A stretch of DNA of 64,000 nt from Cyanobacterium sp. HL-69 (GCA_002813895.1 CP024912.1:2480001-2544000), one strand, 5' to 3'. Positions 1-9,700 are shown, counted from the stretch's first letter. Numbers and translations are program-made. Notes: generated by a model not told the origin, from the letters alone.

Positions 1-123
1 GGACAAGCGGCAACTATTAAATCTTTTAAAATGACTGATGGTAGTGGCGTGGGTGTATTTGTAGAGTTTCCGGATGCTACTACTGGTTGGTTTTTTGAAG
101 ATGAAGTTGTCTTAGTTCAATAA
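1..123 (+). CDS. DUF2862 family protein, C-terminal end
   Basis: Only the last 40 codons are present; the start lies before the window. The visible end contains TDGSGVGVFVEF and a closing GWFFEDE, a pattern I know from the small cyanobacterial DUF2862 proteins, which resemble SH3-like beta barrels. Function is unknown. A perfect inverted repeat follows 11 bases after the stop and may end transcription. The family call is from memory of the motif. Confidence 0.6.
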   Translation, partial: GQAATIKSFKMTDGSGVGVFVEFPDATTGWFFEDEVVLVQ

Positions 124-134
124 ATCAGGCAAGG

Positions 135-153
135 GGACGTTCATCGAACGTCC
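135..153. repeat. Palindrome GGACGTTC-ATC-GAACGTCC
   Basis: A perfect 8-bp inverted repeat with a 3-base loop, just after the DUF2862 stop. It has no T-run, so it is a weak terminator candidate. The palindrome at 29531-29550 has a similar ACGTCC core, which suggests a dispersed cyanobacterial repeat. Confidence 0.6.
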
Positions 154-197
154 TACAATGTATTCATCCACATTATTGATTATTTACTACTTTTATA

Positions 198-1292
198 ATG
201 GCTTTTATTTTAACTTTTTTAGGAAAAGGCGGTGTAGGTTCAACCACAATGGCGATCGCCTCTGCCCATTCATATGCACAACAGGGAAAAAAAGTATTAT
301 TAGCAGTGCAAGACTCTAGCCCTTGTTTTTCGGCTCTACTGGGGAAAGATGTAGGTAAAGAAGTAACGGAAATTGTCCCCAATTTAAACGCCATTCGCCT
401 TCATAGTAGTAAATTATTAGAAGATAGTTGGGAAAAGGTTGAAGAATTAGAAAAGAAATATTTGCGATCGCCCATACTTAAAAATATTTATGGTTCAGAA
501 CTTAGTCTATTACCCGGCATGGATGAAGCCCTGACACTAAACTATCTTCGGGAACAAGATGAACAGTATGACATAATTATTTTTGATAGCAAAAACGCCC
601 TTAGTTGTCTGAGAATGTTCGGTATTCCCGACACCCTTAGCTGGTACATTCGCCGTATGCGCGACATTTTGGCAAATTCTGATATTGTAAAAGGACTCTC
701 TCCCTTCATTCAACCCGTTAGCAGTGCCGTATTAAATGTTTCTTGGAATGCTGATAACTTTGCTTCCCAACCCACTAACGAAGCCAATGAGTTGTTAGAA
801 AATGGTAAAAAAGCTGTGCATAACCCGTCTAGGGTAGCCGCCTTTTTAGTTACCAATGATCAAACCAGTGCGATCGCCTCTGCCCTTTATTTATGGGGAG
901 GAGCGCAACAAATCGGTTTAACCGTGGGGGGAGTATTACTCAATCAAAGCACCAACACCCCCGAAATTACCGCCCAATTTCATCCCCTCGCCATCAACCC
1001 CATTCCCCAAACCACGAACCAAGATTGGAATAGCATTATGGCGCTGCTGCCCGACTTTCAAGAAAATGCCCGTCAAGCCCCTAAACCCTTAGAAATCGAT
1101 ACCAGTAAAAGGGAAGTGAAAATATTTCTGCCAGGCTTCGCCAAAAAACAAGTAAAACTAAGCCAATCAGGCCCAGAAATTACCATCGAAGCAGGAGATC
1201 AACGCCGTAACATCTTTTTACCACCACCATTGAAGGGGCAACCCGTTAAGGGGGCTAAATTTCAAGATAAATATTTAGTTATCTCCTTATAA
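198..1292 (+). CDS. ArsA/Get3-like ATPase with C-terminal HSP20-like domain
   Basis: This 364-residue protein belongs to the deviant-Walker P-loop ATPases of the ArsA/Get3 family. The N-terminal loop is GKGGVGSTT: the signature lysine after the first glycine is kept, but the usual lysine before the threonine is serine. The stretch RMFGIPDTLSWYIRR near residue 140 matches cyanobacterial ArsA-like proteins. The last 70 or so residues (from about 295, with EVKIFLPGF and a closing KYLVISL) look like the alpha-crystallin-type domain that ends many such proteins. It probably handles membrane or tail-anchored client proteins rather than arsenite, since no arsenite-site cysteine pattern is evident; that is inference. 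It is a stand-alone gene. Confidence 0.8.
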   Translation: MAFILTFLGKGGVGSTTMAIASAHSYAQQGKKVLLAVQDSSPCFSALLGKDVGKEVTEIVPNLNAIRLHSSKLLEDSWEKVEELEKKYLRSPILKNIYGSELSLLPGMDEALTLNYLREQDEQYDIIIFDSKNALSCLRMFGIPDTLSWYIRRMRDILANSDIVKGLSPFIQPVSSAVLNVSWNADNFASQPTNEANELLENGKKAVHNPSRVAAFLVTNDQTSAIASALYLWGGAQQIGLTVGGVLLNQSTNTPEITAQFHPLAINPIPQTTNQDWNSIMALLPDFQENARQAPKPLEIDTSKREVKIFLPGFAKKQVKLSQSGPEITIEAGDQRRNIFLPPPLKGQPVKGAKFQDKYLVISL

Positions 1293-1460
1293 ATATAACT
1301 AATACATAAGACTCACTAAAAAATGGCTCTTCCTTGTAAGATAAAATCATAGCATAGCTTAATTTCAATAATGTTTATTGTTTAGATAGAAAATAAGCAA
1401 TAATGGTAATATTTTGAGGACTGAACTTTTGCCATTATTTCACTTTCACCAAAACCCTTT

Positions 1461-2123
1461 ATGAAAATACTGTATTTATTAGCAGGATTCGCTCTATTTT
1501 TAAAAATGCTATTTACCTCCACGGCCGTTGCCGAAATAGGAGAATTAAGCATTATGGAAACTATTATCCAAGACTCGGGAGTCACCAACTCCGTATCAGG
1601 GGTAATTTTTCGTAACCGATTGTATGACACAGTTTTTGAGGTGGTAGTATTCACCATCGCCATTTTGGGAGCTACTTTTTTGCTCTCCAATGAAACCCCT
1701 ACCCAAGTAGTTTATCAATTTACCGATCAACCCTCTGTGGTATTAGCCCGTTTCGGGGCAACCATTGCCACTCTGGTGTCCATAGAACTAGCCTTGAGGG
1801 GACATCTTAGCCCCGGGGGTGGATTTGCTGCAGGGGTGGCAGGAGGAACGGCGATCGCCCTTGTAGCCATTACATCCCCATGGGAAATGTTAGAGGAAAT
1901 TTATCAAAAATGGCGTGTTGCTATCATCGAAAAAGTTTCTGTACTAATTTTTATTATTCTTGCCGTCATAACCCTCATGGGGGGAGAATTACCCTATGGG
2001 CAAATGGGAAGCCTTTCTAGTGGCGGAATTATCCCTATTTTAAACATTTTAGTAGCCGTTAAAGTTTGTCTTGGCTCTTGGGCTGTAATTCTTCTATTTA
2101 TTCGCTATCGGGGTTTATTGTAA
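1461..2123 (+). CDS. MnhB/MrpB-like cation/proton antiporter subunit
   Basis: A 220-residue membrane protein. The motif GHLSPGGGFAAGVAGG near residue 113 is diagnostic of the MnhB/MrpB subunit of multi-subunit Na+/H+ antiporters. Hydrophobic helices precede and follow it, including an N-terminal one that may be a signal anchor. In other bacteria the protein works only within a seven-gene Mrp operon, and in cyanobacteria such clusters include NdhD/NdhF-like subunits. Here no other mrp gene is adjacent: the upstream gene is an ATPase and the next gene is convergent. Its 3' end overlaps the end of that convergent gene by 26 bases. Confidence 0.75.
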   Translation: MKILYLLAGFALFLKMLFTSTAVAEIGELSIMETIIQDSGVTNSVSGVIFRNRLYDTVFEVVVFTIAILGATFLLSNETPTQVVYQFTDQPSVVLARFGATIATLVSIELALRGHLSPGGGFAAGVAGGTAIALVAITSPWEMLEEIYQKWRVAIIEKVSVLIFIILAVITLMGGELPYGQMGSLSSGGIIPILNILVAVKVCLGSWAVILLFIRYRGLL

Positions 2124-2685
2124 GATTTTCTAAAGGTAATTTTCGTTGCTTTTGCCACTGTCTCCATTCCGACGAGATACGCAGGGCAAGGAGTAATAAT
2201 AACATGGCAATTAATCCTCCATTTTCAGGGGAAGTGAGGGCGAGTAATGCGAGTATCATCGCTAATATATCCTCTGAAACCGTTAATATGATAGGCATTT
2301 TTCCCCAACGAAAAAATAAACCCACCAAAACAAATCTCAATACAAGGGCAAATAACCCCCCCGTAACGGCAATTATCCACAAAGGCACATACTCTAAATT
2401 TGTCCAATTAGCCGCCCCCACCGCTAAAATTGCCCCTACCACAGGGCTAAGTATAAGCTGAATAATTTGAATTATCCTTAAGCCAATCATTCTTTTTGTG
2501 CCGAGGATTTCAAAAATAGTTACAGATACTAAAATAGCGAGTAACACTTCAGGCTGAATGCGATTTAGTAGAGGTATTTCTGACCAAAGTTTATCTACAT
2601 TGGCTAAACCGATGATGAGAAGGGGTAAACCGAGACGAAAGCCTCCAGAGGCGGCGGCGGAGATAACTGCTAACACTTGAATCAT
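2098..2685 (-). CDS. DUF4126 family membrane protein
   Basis: A hydrophobic 195-residue protein with about five or six membrane segments, starting MIQVLAVISAAASGGFRLG. The glycine-rich first helix and the later GAILAVGAANW match my memory of DUF4126 membrane proteins, whose function is unknown. I chose the ATG at 2685 because the 20 codons upstream of it are polar and unlike the family. The gene is convergent with the MnhB-like gene and overlaps its stop. The C-terminus is basic and probably cytoplasmic. Confidence 0.65.
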   Translation of the reverse strand: MIQVLAVISAAASGGFRLGLPLLIIGLANVDKLWSEIPLLNRIQPEVLLAILVSVTIFEILGTKRMIGLRIIQIIQLILSPVVGAILAVGAANWTNLEYVPLWIIAVTGGLFALVLRFVLVGLFFRWGKMPIILTVSEDILAMILALLALTSPENGGLIAMLLLLLALRISSEWRQWQKQRKLPLENLTINPDSE

Positions 2686-3012
2686 GGAATCTGAATAGTA
2701 AAGGGGAGAAAAATAATGGTTAGTTTTTTTTTGAATAATTAACAATGGGGTTTAAAAAAGCATCCATAAATAATTTCTAGGAAAAGAGTTTAAAAGCTGA
2801 GGGGGTGAGATAGATATTTTGAGAGTTTCTTCCTATAACCATTGGATTAATTTCCTCGAGATGCCATTGCATATTTAAAGCAAAGAAAAAACTTATAATA
2901 GTTTTCAGAGTATTTGTCCGAAATTATTAAGGAGAATTTTGCTCTGAATTATTAATATCTGCTACATAGACGAGATTTTTTTATTTTTGTTATTTTATAT
3001 CCTTATAGTATT
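2686..3012. other. Gap with no gene seen
   Basis: 327 bases between two divergent genes, so it should hold the promoters of both DUF4126 and pdxA. An AAGGAG at about 2930 is not followed by a usable reading frame. I see no repeat, terminator or RNA element. Confidence 0.4.
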
Positions 3013-4038
3013 TTGAATATTAACAACAACAAAGTTAATCTGGTTTTAACCATGGGAGATGCTGCGGGAATTGGCCCAGAAGTTATTCTCAAAGCCTTAG
3101 CTGATTCTTCTATTACTGAAGATGCTAATATCACGATTATAGGCGATCGCCCTTGGCTAGAACATACCTACCATAGTTTTTCCCATGTCACTAACTTAGC
3201 ACATCCTGATAATTTTGATATTATTGATGTATCGTACCCCCTCCAAAGCTCTTGGGGAGAAGGAAATGCACAAACGGGAGAAGCTAGTTTTTTATACCTT
3301 GAAAAAGCAATTCAACTCACCCTAGAGGGTAAATTTGAAGGCATAGTCACCGCCCCCATTGCCAAATATTTATGGCAAAAAGCAGGTTATGATTATCCCG
3401 GGCAAACAGAGGTTTTGGCACTAAAATCCCGTACCGATAAATTTGGCATGATGTTTGTGGGGCAGTCTCCCCGCACGGGTTGGATTTTGAAAACCCTTCT
3501 AGCCACTACCCATATTCCCCTAAATCAGGTTTCTAGCACCCTTAATGCTGAGTTAATGACCCTTAAGTTAGAGTTATTGTTAGATACCCTCAAAAAAGAT
3601 TTTAACTTAGATGCACCCATAATTGCGATCGCCGGGCTAAATCCCCATAGTGGCGAAGACGGTAAACTAGGCACAGAGGAAAAAGAATGGTTACAGGATT
3701 GGTTTAATGATGCTCAAAAAAAATATGCCCCCGCCAAACTTATGGGCTTATTGCCCCCCGATACCATGTGGGTCAAACCATCTCAAGCATGGTACGATGA
3801 TCCTAATATTAATGTCGCTGATGCTTTTTTAGCCCTTTATCATGATCAGGGATTAATTCCCGTTAAAGCCATGGCATTTGATCAAGCTATTAATACTACC
3901 ATCGGTTTACCCTTTATCCGTACATCTCCTGACCATGGTACCGCTTTTGACATCGCAGGAAAAGGTATTGCTAACCCCGAAAGTATGAAATCTGCGATTA
4001 AATTAGCTATTACCCTTTGTAAAAATCGCCGTAGATAA
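3013..4038 (+). CDS. pdxA: 4-hydroxythreonine-4-phosphate dehydrogenase PdxA
   Basis: PdxA oxidises 4-phosphohydroxy-L-threonine in the DXP-dependent route to pyridoxal phosphate. The 341-residue protein shows the family opening [17 protein letters not shown], the central [20 protein letters not shown] with substrate-binding residues, the metal-site segment [12 protein letters not shown], and [15 protein letters not shown] near residue 275 with a conserved histidine. The start appears to be TTG: no ATG precedes the conserved N-terminus, and an in-frame stop lies about 60 bases upstream. There is no clear ribosome-binding site. It is transcribed alone. Confidence 0.92.
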   Translation: MNINNNKVNLVLTMGDAAGIGPEVILKALADSSITEDANITIIGDRPWLEHTYHSFSHVTNLAHPDNFDIIDVSYPLQSSWGEGNAQTGEASFLYLEKAIQLTLEGKFEGIVTAPIAKYLWQKAGYDYPGQTEVLALKSRTDKFGMMFVGQSPRTGWILKTLLATTHIPLNQVSSTLNAELMTLKLELLLDTLKKDFNLDAPIIAIAGLNPHSGEDGKLGTEEKEWLQDWFNDAQKKYAPAKLMGLLPPDTMWVKPSQAWYDDPNINVADAFLALYHDQGLIPVKAMAFDQAINTTIGLPFIRTSPDHGTAFDIAGKGIANPESMKSAIKLAITLCKNRRR

Positions 4039-4267
4039 TTTAAAAGAGATTATCAAATAACTAGATAAGCAAAAAAAATAAGCTATATAAAAAAGATAAA
4101 TGAGGGTGAGTATTGACAAAATTAATGGAATATTAGTGCTTTATAAAATAAAGAAGCAGAGACAGTCGTTAATTATTCAACTACCTCTATTTAGTGTTAA
4201 TATCACAAGTCTTACTATTAATAATTCTTCAAAAATCGAAATAATGGCTTTGACAAAGTACCTCAAC

Positions 4268-4411
4268 TTATTTATGTGATTTTTGAGCCTTAATTCCTTG
4301 TCCTTCACAATCAGGACAAACGGCAGGGTAATAATCGAAAGAGTTTATATAGTCTGATAGTCTTCTTTCTAAAATTTTACCGCTACCTTTACACTTTAGA
4401 CAAAATTTCAT
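4268..4411 (-). CDS. 47-residue double-CxxC zinc-ribbon peptide
   Basis: A short frame starting ATG at 4411 encodes MKFCLKCKGSGKILERR, then a 15-residue linker, then VCPDCEGQGIKAQK. The two CxxCxGxG units are the same kind found in the DnaJ cysteine-rich domain, so the peptide probably binds one zinc ion. GAGG lies 13 bases upstream of the ATG. It stands alone between pdxA (opposite strand) and DUF3120. I do not know its function; a J-protein-like accessory or RNA/protein-binding role would be a guess. The regular cysteine spacing makes chance unlikely. Confidence 0.65.
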   Translation of the reverse strand: MKFCLKCKGSGKILERRLSDYINSFDYYPAVCPDCEGQGIKAQKSHK

Positions 4412-4682
4412 ATCGGATAACCTCTTTAAAATGTAATTAATTGCTTATTTATAATTTACTGTAGTTATCGTAAATGGACATCGTTATATTTGTCTAACTT
4501 TAGTTAACAAAATTTAACTTGATAGTTGGTCTATTACTTAGATAAAACCTTAGCTGATCGTATTCTAAGATACCTAGCTAATTATTTTGTGCTTAAGGTA
4601 ACAAATGTATTTTACAAGTAACTAAGTGTAAATACTCACCGTACTACACAAAGAATTACATAAAGAAAAATATATCTATCTT

Positions 4683-5375
4683 TTAGCCCCCAACTCCGAA
4701 ATAGGCAGCCACTAAAAATAATCCATCGGTAATGATGGTGCTTAATACTGCCCCTGCAAAAGCAAGATGATGGAGTTTTTTCTGTTGAAGGGCATAGAGA
4801 CTAATGGCTAGGAGGATATTTGCTAGTAGAATAGCCCAACTTATTCCCCACGGGGTATTGACTTGGGCGATCGCTCCTTGTAACATAGGTTTAATTAAAT
4901 TAGGATCACTATCCATGATTTCAACCCAATAGGGAATCAAACCAGCGATATAGAAGTATAAATCTGTGATGGCAGTGCCAAGTAATGAGCCAAGATAAAA
5001 ATAATTGCCAATTAAGCCCCAACTGCGCCAAATACCCCAAAGGGCGAAGGGTAAGCCGATGGCTTCGATGGGAATATGAATAGCAGGAGTCCATCTCAAC
5101 CAACCCCAATAAATTGAGCCACATAACCAACTCCAGCTAAAGCCGATGATGATGTCTCCCCATAAATAGGTTTTAGAGTTTGACCTTAACTTTAGACCAA
5201 AAAAAACCCAAACTAGAGTAGAAATTAAACTAAAAACAGGAAAAGTGCGGACTAAAGGCGCCTGAAAAAAAACGGGAATAGAAACAAGGAAAGCAGAAGC
5301 AAAGAAAATGAGAATACTTTGACGCTTTTCCTCATCCCGCCATACCCCTTGCTGATATTGTGCCATTGCACCCAT
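4683..5375 (-). CDS. DUF3120 family membrane protein
   Basis: A polytopic membrane protein with about six hydrophobic segments. It contains WGWLRWTPAIHIPIEAIGLP and the later YFYLGSLLGTAITDLYFYI, a pattern I associate with the cyanobacterial DUF3120 family of unknown function. The ATG at 5375 gives 230 residues. An in-frame TTG at 5426 would give 247. Neither has a good ribosome-binding site, so the start is uncertain. It is a single gene, divergent from the antiporter downstream. Confidence 0.65.
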   Translation of the reverse strand: MGAMAQYQQGVWRDEEKRQSILIFFASAFLVSIPVFFQAPLVRTFPVFSLISTLVWVFFGLKLRSNSKTYLWGDIIIGFSWSWLCGSIYWGWLRWTPAIHIPIEAIGLPFALWGIWRSWGLIGNYFYLGSLLGTAITDLYFYIAGLIPYWVEIMDSDPNLIKPMLQGAIAQVNTPWGISWAILLANILLAISLYALQQKKLHHLAFAGAVLSTIITDGLFLVAAYFGVGG

Positions 5376-5692
5376 CGCCGCAGGGAAGTATGAACCAATT
5401 TGGGTTAAAAAAGTATTATTAAACAAAATTTCTTAAAATATCGTTACTTATCGTTACTTAAATCTTAATGTATTTTAGTAGTAAACACAAAAAAATGACC
5501 ATCATTCGCTGACTAGTGGGAAAGTTTTGAGAACAAAAATAGGTTTAAATAACATTCATCCCGTAAATTTTAGAACCACAACAGTTTATTCGATTTTAAG
5601 AGAAACAAAAAGTTATTGACTATATATAAAAATTTTTAAAGGTAGTGTGAGAGTGCTATATTCGATAAAATAATATCTAATTATTGTCCTAA

Positions 5693-7279
5693 ATGCTTTT
5701 AGATTATGTCTTAATTTTAATCCTTGGTTTTTTTGCAGGAGAAATTGTTAATAAACTCAAAATTCCTAGTTTAGTGGGAATGATATTAATTGGAATTATT
5801 CTTGGCTCACAGGGTGTTAATATTTTAACTGAATCAGCCCTCGAATCGGCCAGTGCTTTTAGAACTCTTGCTGTGATGATTATCTTGATGAAAGCAGGAT
5901 TGGGGTTGGATCGTCAAAAATTGCAAGAGCAAGGCAGTGTAGCCCTCAGACTAGGGTTTTTACCAGCTATTTGTGAGATGATTGCTATTACTTTTTTAGC
6001 CATGAATCTCTTAAATTTTGATTTGCCTACAGGATTACTTTTGGGTTGTATCTTGTCAGCGGAATCTCCTGCGGTAATTGTGCCAGGAATGTTACGGCTC
6101 AAGAGTTTAGGTTTGGGGGTAAAAAAAGGAATTCCTGATGCTATCTTGACGGGGAGTGCCTTATCTGATGTTTTATTGTTGTTAATTTTTAGTTTATTAA
6201 TTGCTCTTTTTTCAACGGAAGTAGATTTTAATTTAAGTTCTTTACAACTATTGCCTTTTCAGTTAGTTTTGCAAATTGTTTTAGGAGTTCTTTTTGGTTG
6301 GTTATTGGCTAAATTTTTAGTATTTATTTTAGTAACTAAAAAGGTATCTTCTAGTGCTGTTTACGATACTCTTATTACGGCGAGTTTTGCTTTATTTTTA
6401 GTATTAATGGCTAGTGAATATCCATTCTTTTCGGGTTATTTAACCGTGATGAGTGGTGGATTTTTCTTGATTGAGTTTGCACTCCCTTTGGGTAGAAGAT
6501 TAAGACAAGGATTTGATAGTCTTTGGAAAGTTGCTCAAATTTTTCTTTTTGTGTTATTGGGGGCAAATATTCAACTGGATATATTAGGCAATACTTTGGG
6601 AGTTGGTTTAGTAATAATTTTGATGGGTACTTTGGTGGGTAGGATGTTGGGGTGGTATTTATCCACATGGGGCAGTAATTGGAATGGTAAAGAAAGATTG
6701 TTTTTACTCCCCGCTAATTCACCCAAAGCTACCGTGCAGGCAGCGGTGGGTGCTATCCCGTTGGGTTTGGGCATCGATGGTGGTGAGGAAATATTGGCGA
6801 TCGCAGCTTTATCGATTTTAATAACTGCACCCCTTGGGGCTTGGGCTATTCCAACTTTTGCTCCTCGTTTATTACAAAAAGGAGAGGTTGATCCTACTAA
6901 AGTGATGATGGATAATAAAATTGTGTTGTTGACTGCTATTAGTGATTCTGTGGAAGGTAAAGGGGTATTAACTAAAACAGCAGAAATGGCGAGAAGAAGT
7001 GATAGTAAGGTGATAGTTTTACACGTTATACAAAGTGATATATCTTCTAATATCGATACTTTAAAATCAGTTTTGGGTCAAATTTTAGCAGATATAGATT
7101 ATCAATTTTTAGTGAGGGAAGGCTCAATTCCAGAAACAATTTTAAGGGTTGCTGATGATTTTCGGGTGTCTGAAATTGTTATGGGTAAACGGAATATTCA
7201 TAGAGATATATTAATGGGTTCGGTATCTCAAAATGTGTTAGAAAATAGTCCTATTCCTGTAATTATTATTGACAATTAA
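5693..7279 (+). CDS. Cation/proton antiporter with C-terminal universal-stress domain
   Basis: A 528-residue protein. Residues 1 to about 395 form a CPA-type sodium or potassium/proton exchanger of roughly a dozen helices. Conserved-looking segments are LVGMILIGIILGSQG early on and LSAESPAVIVPGMLRL near residue 120. From about residue 405 a soluble domain with KIVLLTAISDSVEGKG and a closing VLENSPIPVIIIDN has the fold pattern of a universal stress protein, probably a nucleotide-sensing regulatory module. The antiporter-USP fusion is a known arrangement. It is followed 46 bases later by tsaE on the same strand. The ion specificity cannot be read from the sequence. Confidence 0.82.
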   Translation: MLLDYVLILILGFFAGEIVNKLKIPSLVGMILIGIILGSQGVNILTESALESASAFRTLAVMIILMKAGLGLDRQKLQEQGSVALRLGFLPAICEMIAITFLAMNLLNFDLPTGLLLGCILSAESPAVIVPGMLRLKSLGLGVKKGIPDAILTGSALSDVLLLLIFSLLIALFSTEVDFNLSSLQLLPFQLVLQIVLGVLFGWLLAKFLVFILVTKKVSSSAVYDTLITASFALFLVLMASEYPFFSGYLTVMSGGFFLIEFALPLGRRLRQGFDSLWKVAQIFLFVLLGANIQLDILGNTLGVGLVIILMGTLVGRMLGWYLSTWGSNWNGKERLFLLPANSPKATVQAAVGAIPLGLGIDGGEEILAIAALSILITAPLGAWAIPTFAPRLLQKGEVDPTKVMMDNKIVLLTAISDSVEGKGVLTKTAEMARRSDSKVIVLHVIQSDISSNIDTLKSVLGQILADIDYQFLVREGSIPETILRVADDFRVSEIVMGKRNIHRDILMGSVSQNVLENSPIPVIIIDN

Positions 7280-7325
7280 CCAAGGAAATTTCACAATAAA
7301 ATCTTAGTATTTATGGATAAAAATA

Positions 7326-7763
7326 ATGGGTGAAAAAAATATTTTATTGGCGAATGAGTGGGAAACAAGAAAGTTGGGGGAAAAAGTGGCTCAAGATTTA
7401 AGCCCCAATAGTGTCATTTTATTACGGGGAAATTTGGGCGCTGGTAAAACTACTTTTATTCAAGGGTTAGGGGCCGGTTTGGGTATCGAAAGTGCGATCG
7501 CATCTCCCACTTTTACCTTAATCAATGAATATTTAGAAGGGCGTTTACCTCTGTATCACATCGATTTATATCGCCTTGCCCCTCCAGAGATTAAGCAACT
7601 CCACCTACAAACCTACTGGGAAGGCATAGAAGTTGAAGCAGGTATAACCGCCATAGAATGGTCAGAGTTATTACCTCATTTACCTCCCCATTATCTACAA
7701 GTGGATTTAATTATCAATGATGATGACACTAGACAAGCTATATTAAAGGATAAAGTAAAATAA
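7326..7763 (+). CDS. tsaE: tRNA threonylcarbamoyladenosine biosynthesis ATPase TsaE
   Basis: TsaE is the ATPase that drives the TsaB-TsaD complex forming t6A37 in ANN-decoding tRNAs. The 145-residue protein has a P-loop GNLGAGKTTFIQG at about residue 36, the segment SPTFTLINEY that follows it in the family, YHIDLYRL near residue 78, and EWSELLP near residue 116. Length is typical. It lies 46 bases after the antiporter and could share its transcript, but the two functions are unrelated. Confidence 0.93.
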   Translation: MGEKNILLANEWETRKLGEKVAQDLSPNSVILLRGNLGAGKTTFIQGLGAGLGIESAIASPTFTLINEYLEGRLPLYHIDLYRLAPPEIKQLHLQTYWEGIEVEAGITAIEWSELLPHLPPHYLQVDLIINDDDTRQAILKDKVK

Positions 7764-7957
7764 CTTGTTAGCTTTCACTGAACTTACTTTCTAGTGTGTC
7801 TCTTACTGAATCAATATGTGATACAAATACTTTTCTTTGTATATTTGCGAAATATAGTCATAACTTTAAAACAAAATACGAAGAATTGTAATCAAAATAG
7901 TACATTTTTCCATAACTATCACACCATAGAAATAGTGATGTTTACTCAGGTTTGGTT

Positions 7958-9700
7958 ATGTTACAGCATGATGTCATTATTATCGGTGGTGGTTTGGCAG
8001 GTTGTCGGGCGGCGTTGGAAATGAAAAAGCAAAATCAAGATATAGATGTGGCTTTGGTGGCAAAAACTCACCCCATTCGCTCCCATTCTGTGGCGGCACA
8101 GGGAGGCATTGCGGCAAGTTTGCAAAATGTGGATCCTAATGATGATTGGAAAGCTCACGCTTTTGATACTGTAAAGGGTTCAGACTATTTAGCGGATCAA
8201 GATGCGGTGGAATATTTAACCAAGGAAGCCCCCGAAGTAATTATTGAGTTGGAACATTTGGGGGTGTTATTTTCCCGTTTAGAAGATGGAAAAATTGCCC
8301 AACGGGCTTTCGGAGGGCATTCTCACAAGCGCACCTGTTATGCAGCTGATAAAACTGGTCATGCCATTTTACATGAGTTGGTAAATAATTTACGGCGTTT
8401 TGGGGTTCAGATATACGATGAATGGTATGTGATGGATTTGATTTTGGAAGAAAAGGCTTCAGGGCAACGGGAAGCCAAAGGAGTAGTAATGTTTAACATT
8501 GATGATGGTAATGTGCAGGTAGTTGGGGCTAAGGCGGTGATGTTTGCCACGGGGGGTTATGGACGGGTTTTTAATACTACTTCTAATGATTATGCTTCTA
8601 CGGGGGATGGTTTGGGGATGTGTGCGATCGCCCAGTTGCCCTTAGAAGATATGGAATTTGTCCAATTTCATCCTACGGGGTTATATCCTGTAGGGGTTTT
8701 AATCTCCGAAGCGGTGAGGGGAGAAGGGGCTTATTTGCGCAACAGCGAGGGGGAAAGATTTATGGCAAACTATGCGCCCAATCAAATGGAACTCGCCCCC
8801 CGTGACATCACCTCTAGGGCAATTGTGAAAGAGATTCGGGCGGGGAGGGGTATCCACAGCGATGGCAGTGCAGGAGGGCCTTATATACATCTGGATTTGA
8901 CTCATATGGGTAAGGAAAAAATTATGAGTCGTGTGCCTTTTTGTTGGGAAGAAGCCCATCGGTTGGTGGGCATTGATGCAGTAAACGAACCCATGCCCGT
9001 GCGCCCCACTGCCCATTATTGTATGGGGGGAATCCCCGTGAATACCGATGGGCGAGTGCGTCAGGATGGAAATACCCTCGTAGAGGGCTTTTTTGCTGCG
9101 GGGGAGTGTGCCTGTGTATCGGTGCATGGTGCCAACCGTTTGGGTAGTAATTCCCTATTGGAATGCGTGGTATATGGCAGAAAAACGGGAAGGGCGATCG
9201 CACTTTATGTTCAAAATAGAGAGTTTCCCACCATCAACGAAATACCCTATTTAGAAACAGCCCAAGCCAGAATCCATTGTTTACTTAATCAATGGGGAGA
9301 TATAAGGATAAATGACTTAAGGCAACAGTTTCAAGATACTATGACGGAACATTGTGGCGTGTTTCGCTCTCAAGATACAATGCAGCAAGGATTAGATAAA
9401 ATTCAAGAACTCAAGTCTTTGTATAGTAAAATTTTCCTTGATGATAAATCCAACTGTTGGAATACAGAGTTAATCGAAGCCCTCGAATTAAAAAATATCA
9501 TGGTAGTGGGGGAAATGATTCTTACCTCCGCCATCCAAAGACAAGAAAGCCGAGGCGCCCATTCACGGGAAGACTTTCCCCAACGCAATGACCAACAATT
9601 TTTACAACATACCCTTGCCTACCATCACCCTGAAGGGGTAAAAATTGACTATATGCCCGTAGTTATTAATATGTTTGAACCCAAGGAAAGAAAATATTAG
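7958..9700 (+). CDS. sdhA: Succinate dehydrogenase/fumarate reductase flavoprotein subunit
   Basis: The flavoprotein subunit oxidises succinate to fumarate and passes electrons to SdhB and the thylakoid plastoquinone pool. The 580-residue protein has the FAD-binding GGGLAG near residue 10, the FAD-linking SHSVAAQGGI near residue 44, and the substrate-site HPTGLYPVG and GEGAYLRN. Near the C-terminal third are CMGGIPVNTDG and HGANRLGSNSLLE. I chose the ATG at 7958, which has AGG about nine bases upstream, over a TTG two codons earlier. No sdhB is adjacent, as is usual in cyanobacteria. Confidence 0.93.
   Translation: MLQHDVIIIGGGLAGCRAALEMKKQNQDIDVALVAKTHPIRSHSVAAQGGIAASLQNVDPNDDWKAHAFDTVKGSDYLADQDAVEYLTKEAPEVIIELEHLGVLFSRLEDGKIAQRAFGGHSHKRTCYAADKTGHAILHELVNNLRRFGVQIYDEWYVMDLILEEKASGQREAKGVVMFNIDDGNVQVVGAKAVMFATGGYGRVFNTTSNDYASTGDGLGMCAIAQLPLEDMEFVQFHPTGLYPVGVLISEAVRGEGAYLRNSEGERFMANYAPNQMELAPRDITSRAIVKEIRAGRGIHSDGSAGGPYIHLDLTHMGKEKIMSRVPFCWEEAHRLVGIDAVNEPMPVRPTAHYCMGGIPVNTDGRVRQDGNTLVEGFFAAGECACVSVHGANRLGSNSLLECVVYGRKTGRAIALYVQNREFPTINEIPYLETAQARIHCLLNQWGDIRINDLRQQFQDTMTEHCGVFRSQDTMQQGLDKIQELKSLYSKIFLDDKSNCWNTELIEALELKNIMVVGEMILTSAIQRQESRGAHSREDFPQRNDQQFLQHTLAYHHPEGVKIDYMPVVINMFEPKERKY

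Noticed and set aside
7794-8024. Short plus-strand frame before sdhA (MCLLLNQYVIQ)
   Set aside because: It overlaps the sdhA start in another frame, is Cys/Leu/Tyr-rich without a pattern, and lacks a ribosome-binding site.
8699-9203. Two overlapping minus-strand frames inside sdhA
   Set aside because: Shadow frames of a strongly conserved gene; composition is not protein-like (many His, Pro and Ile-poor runs).
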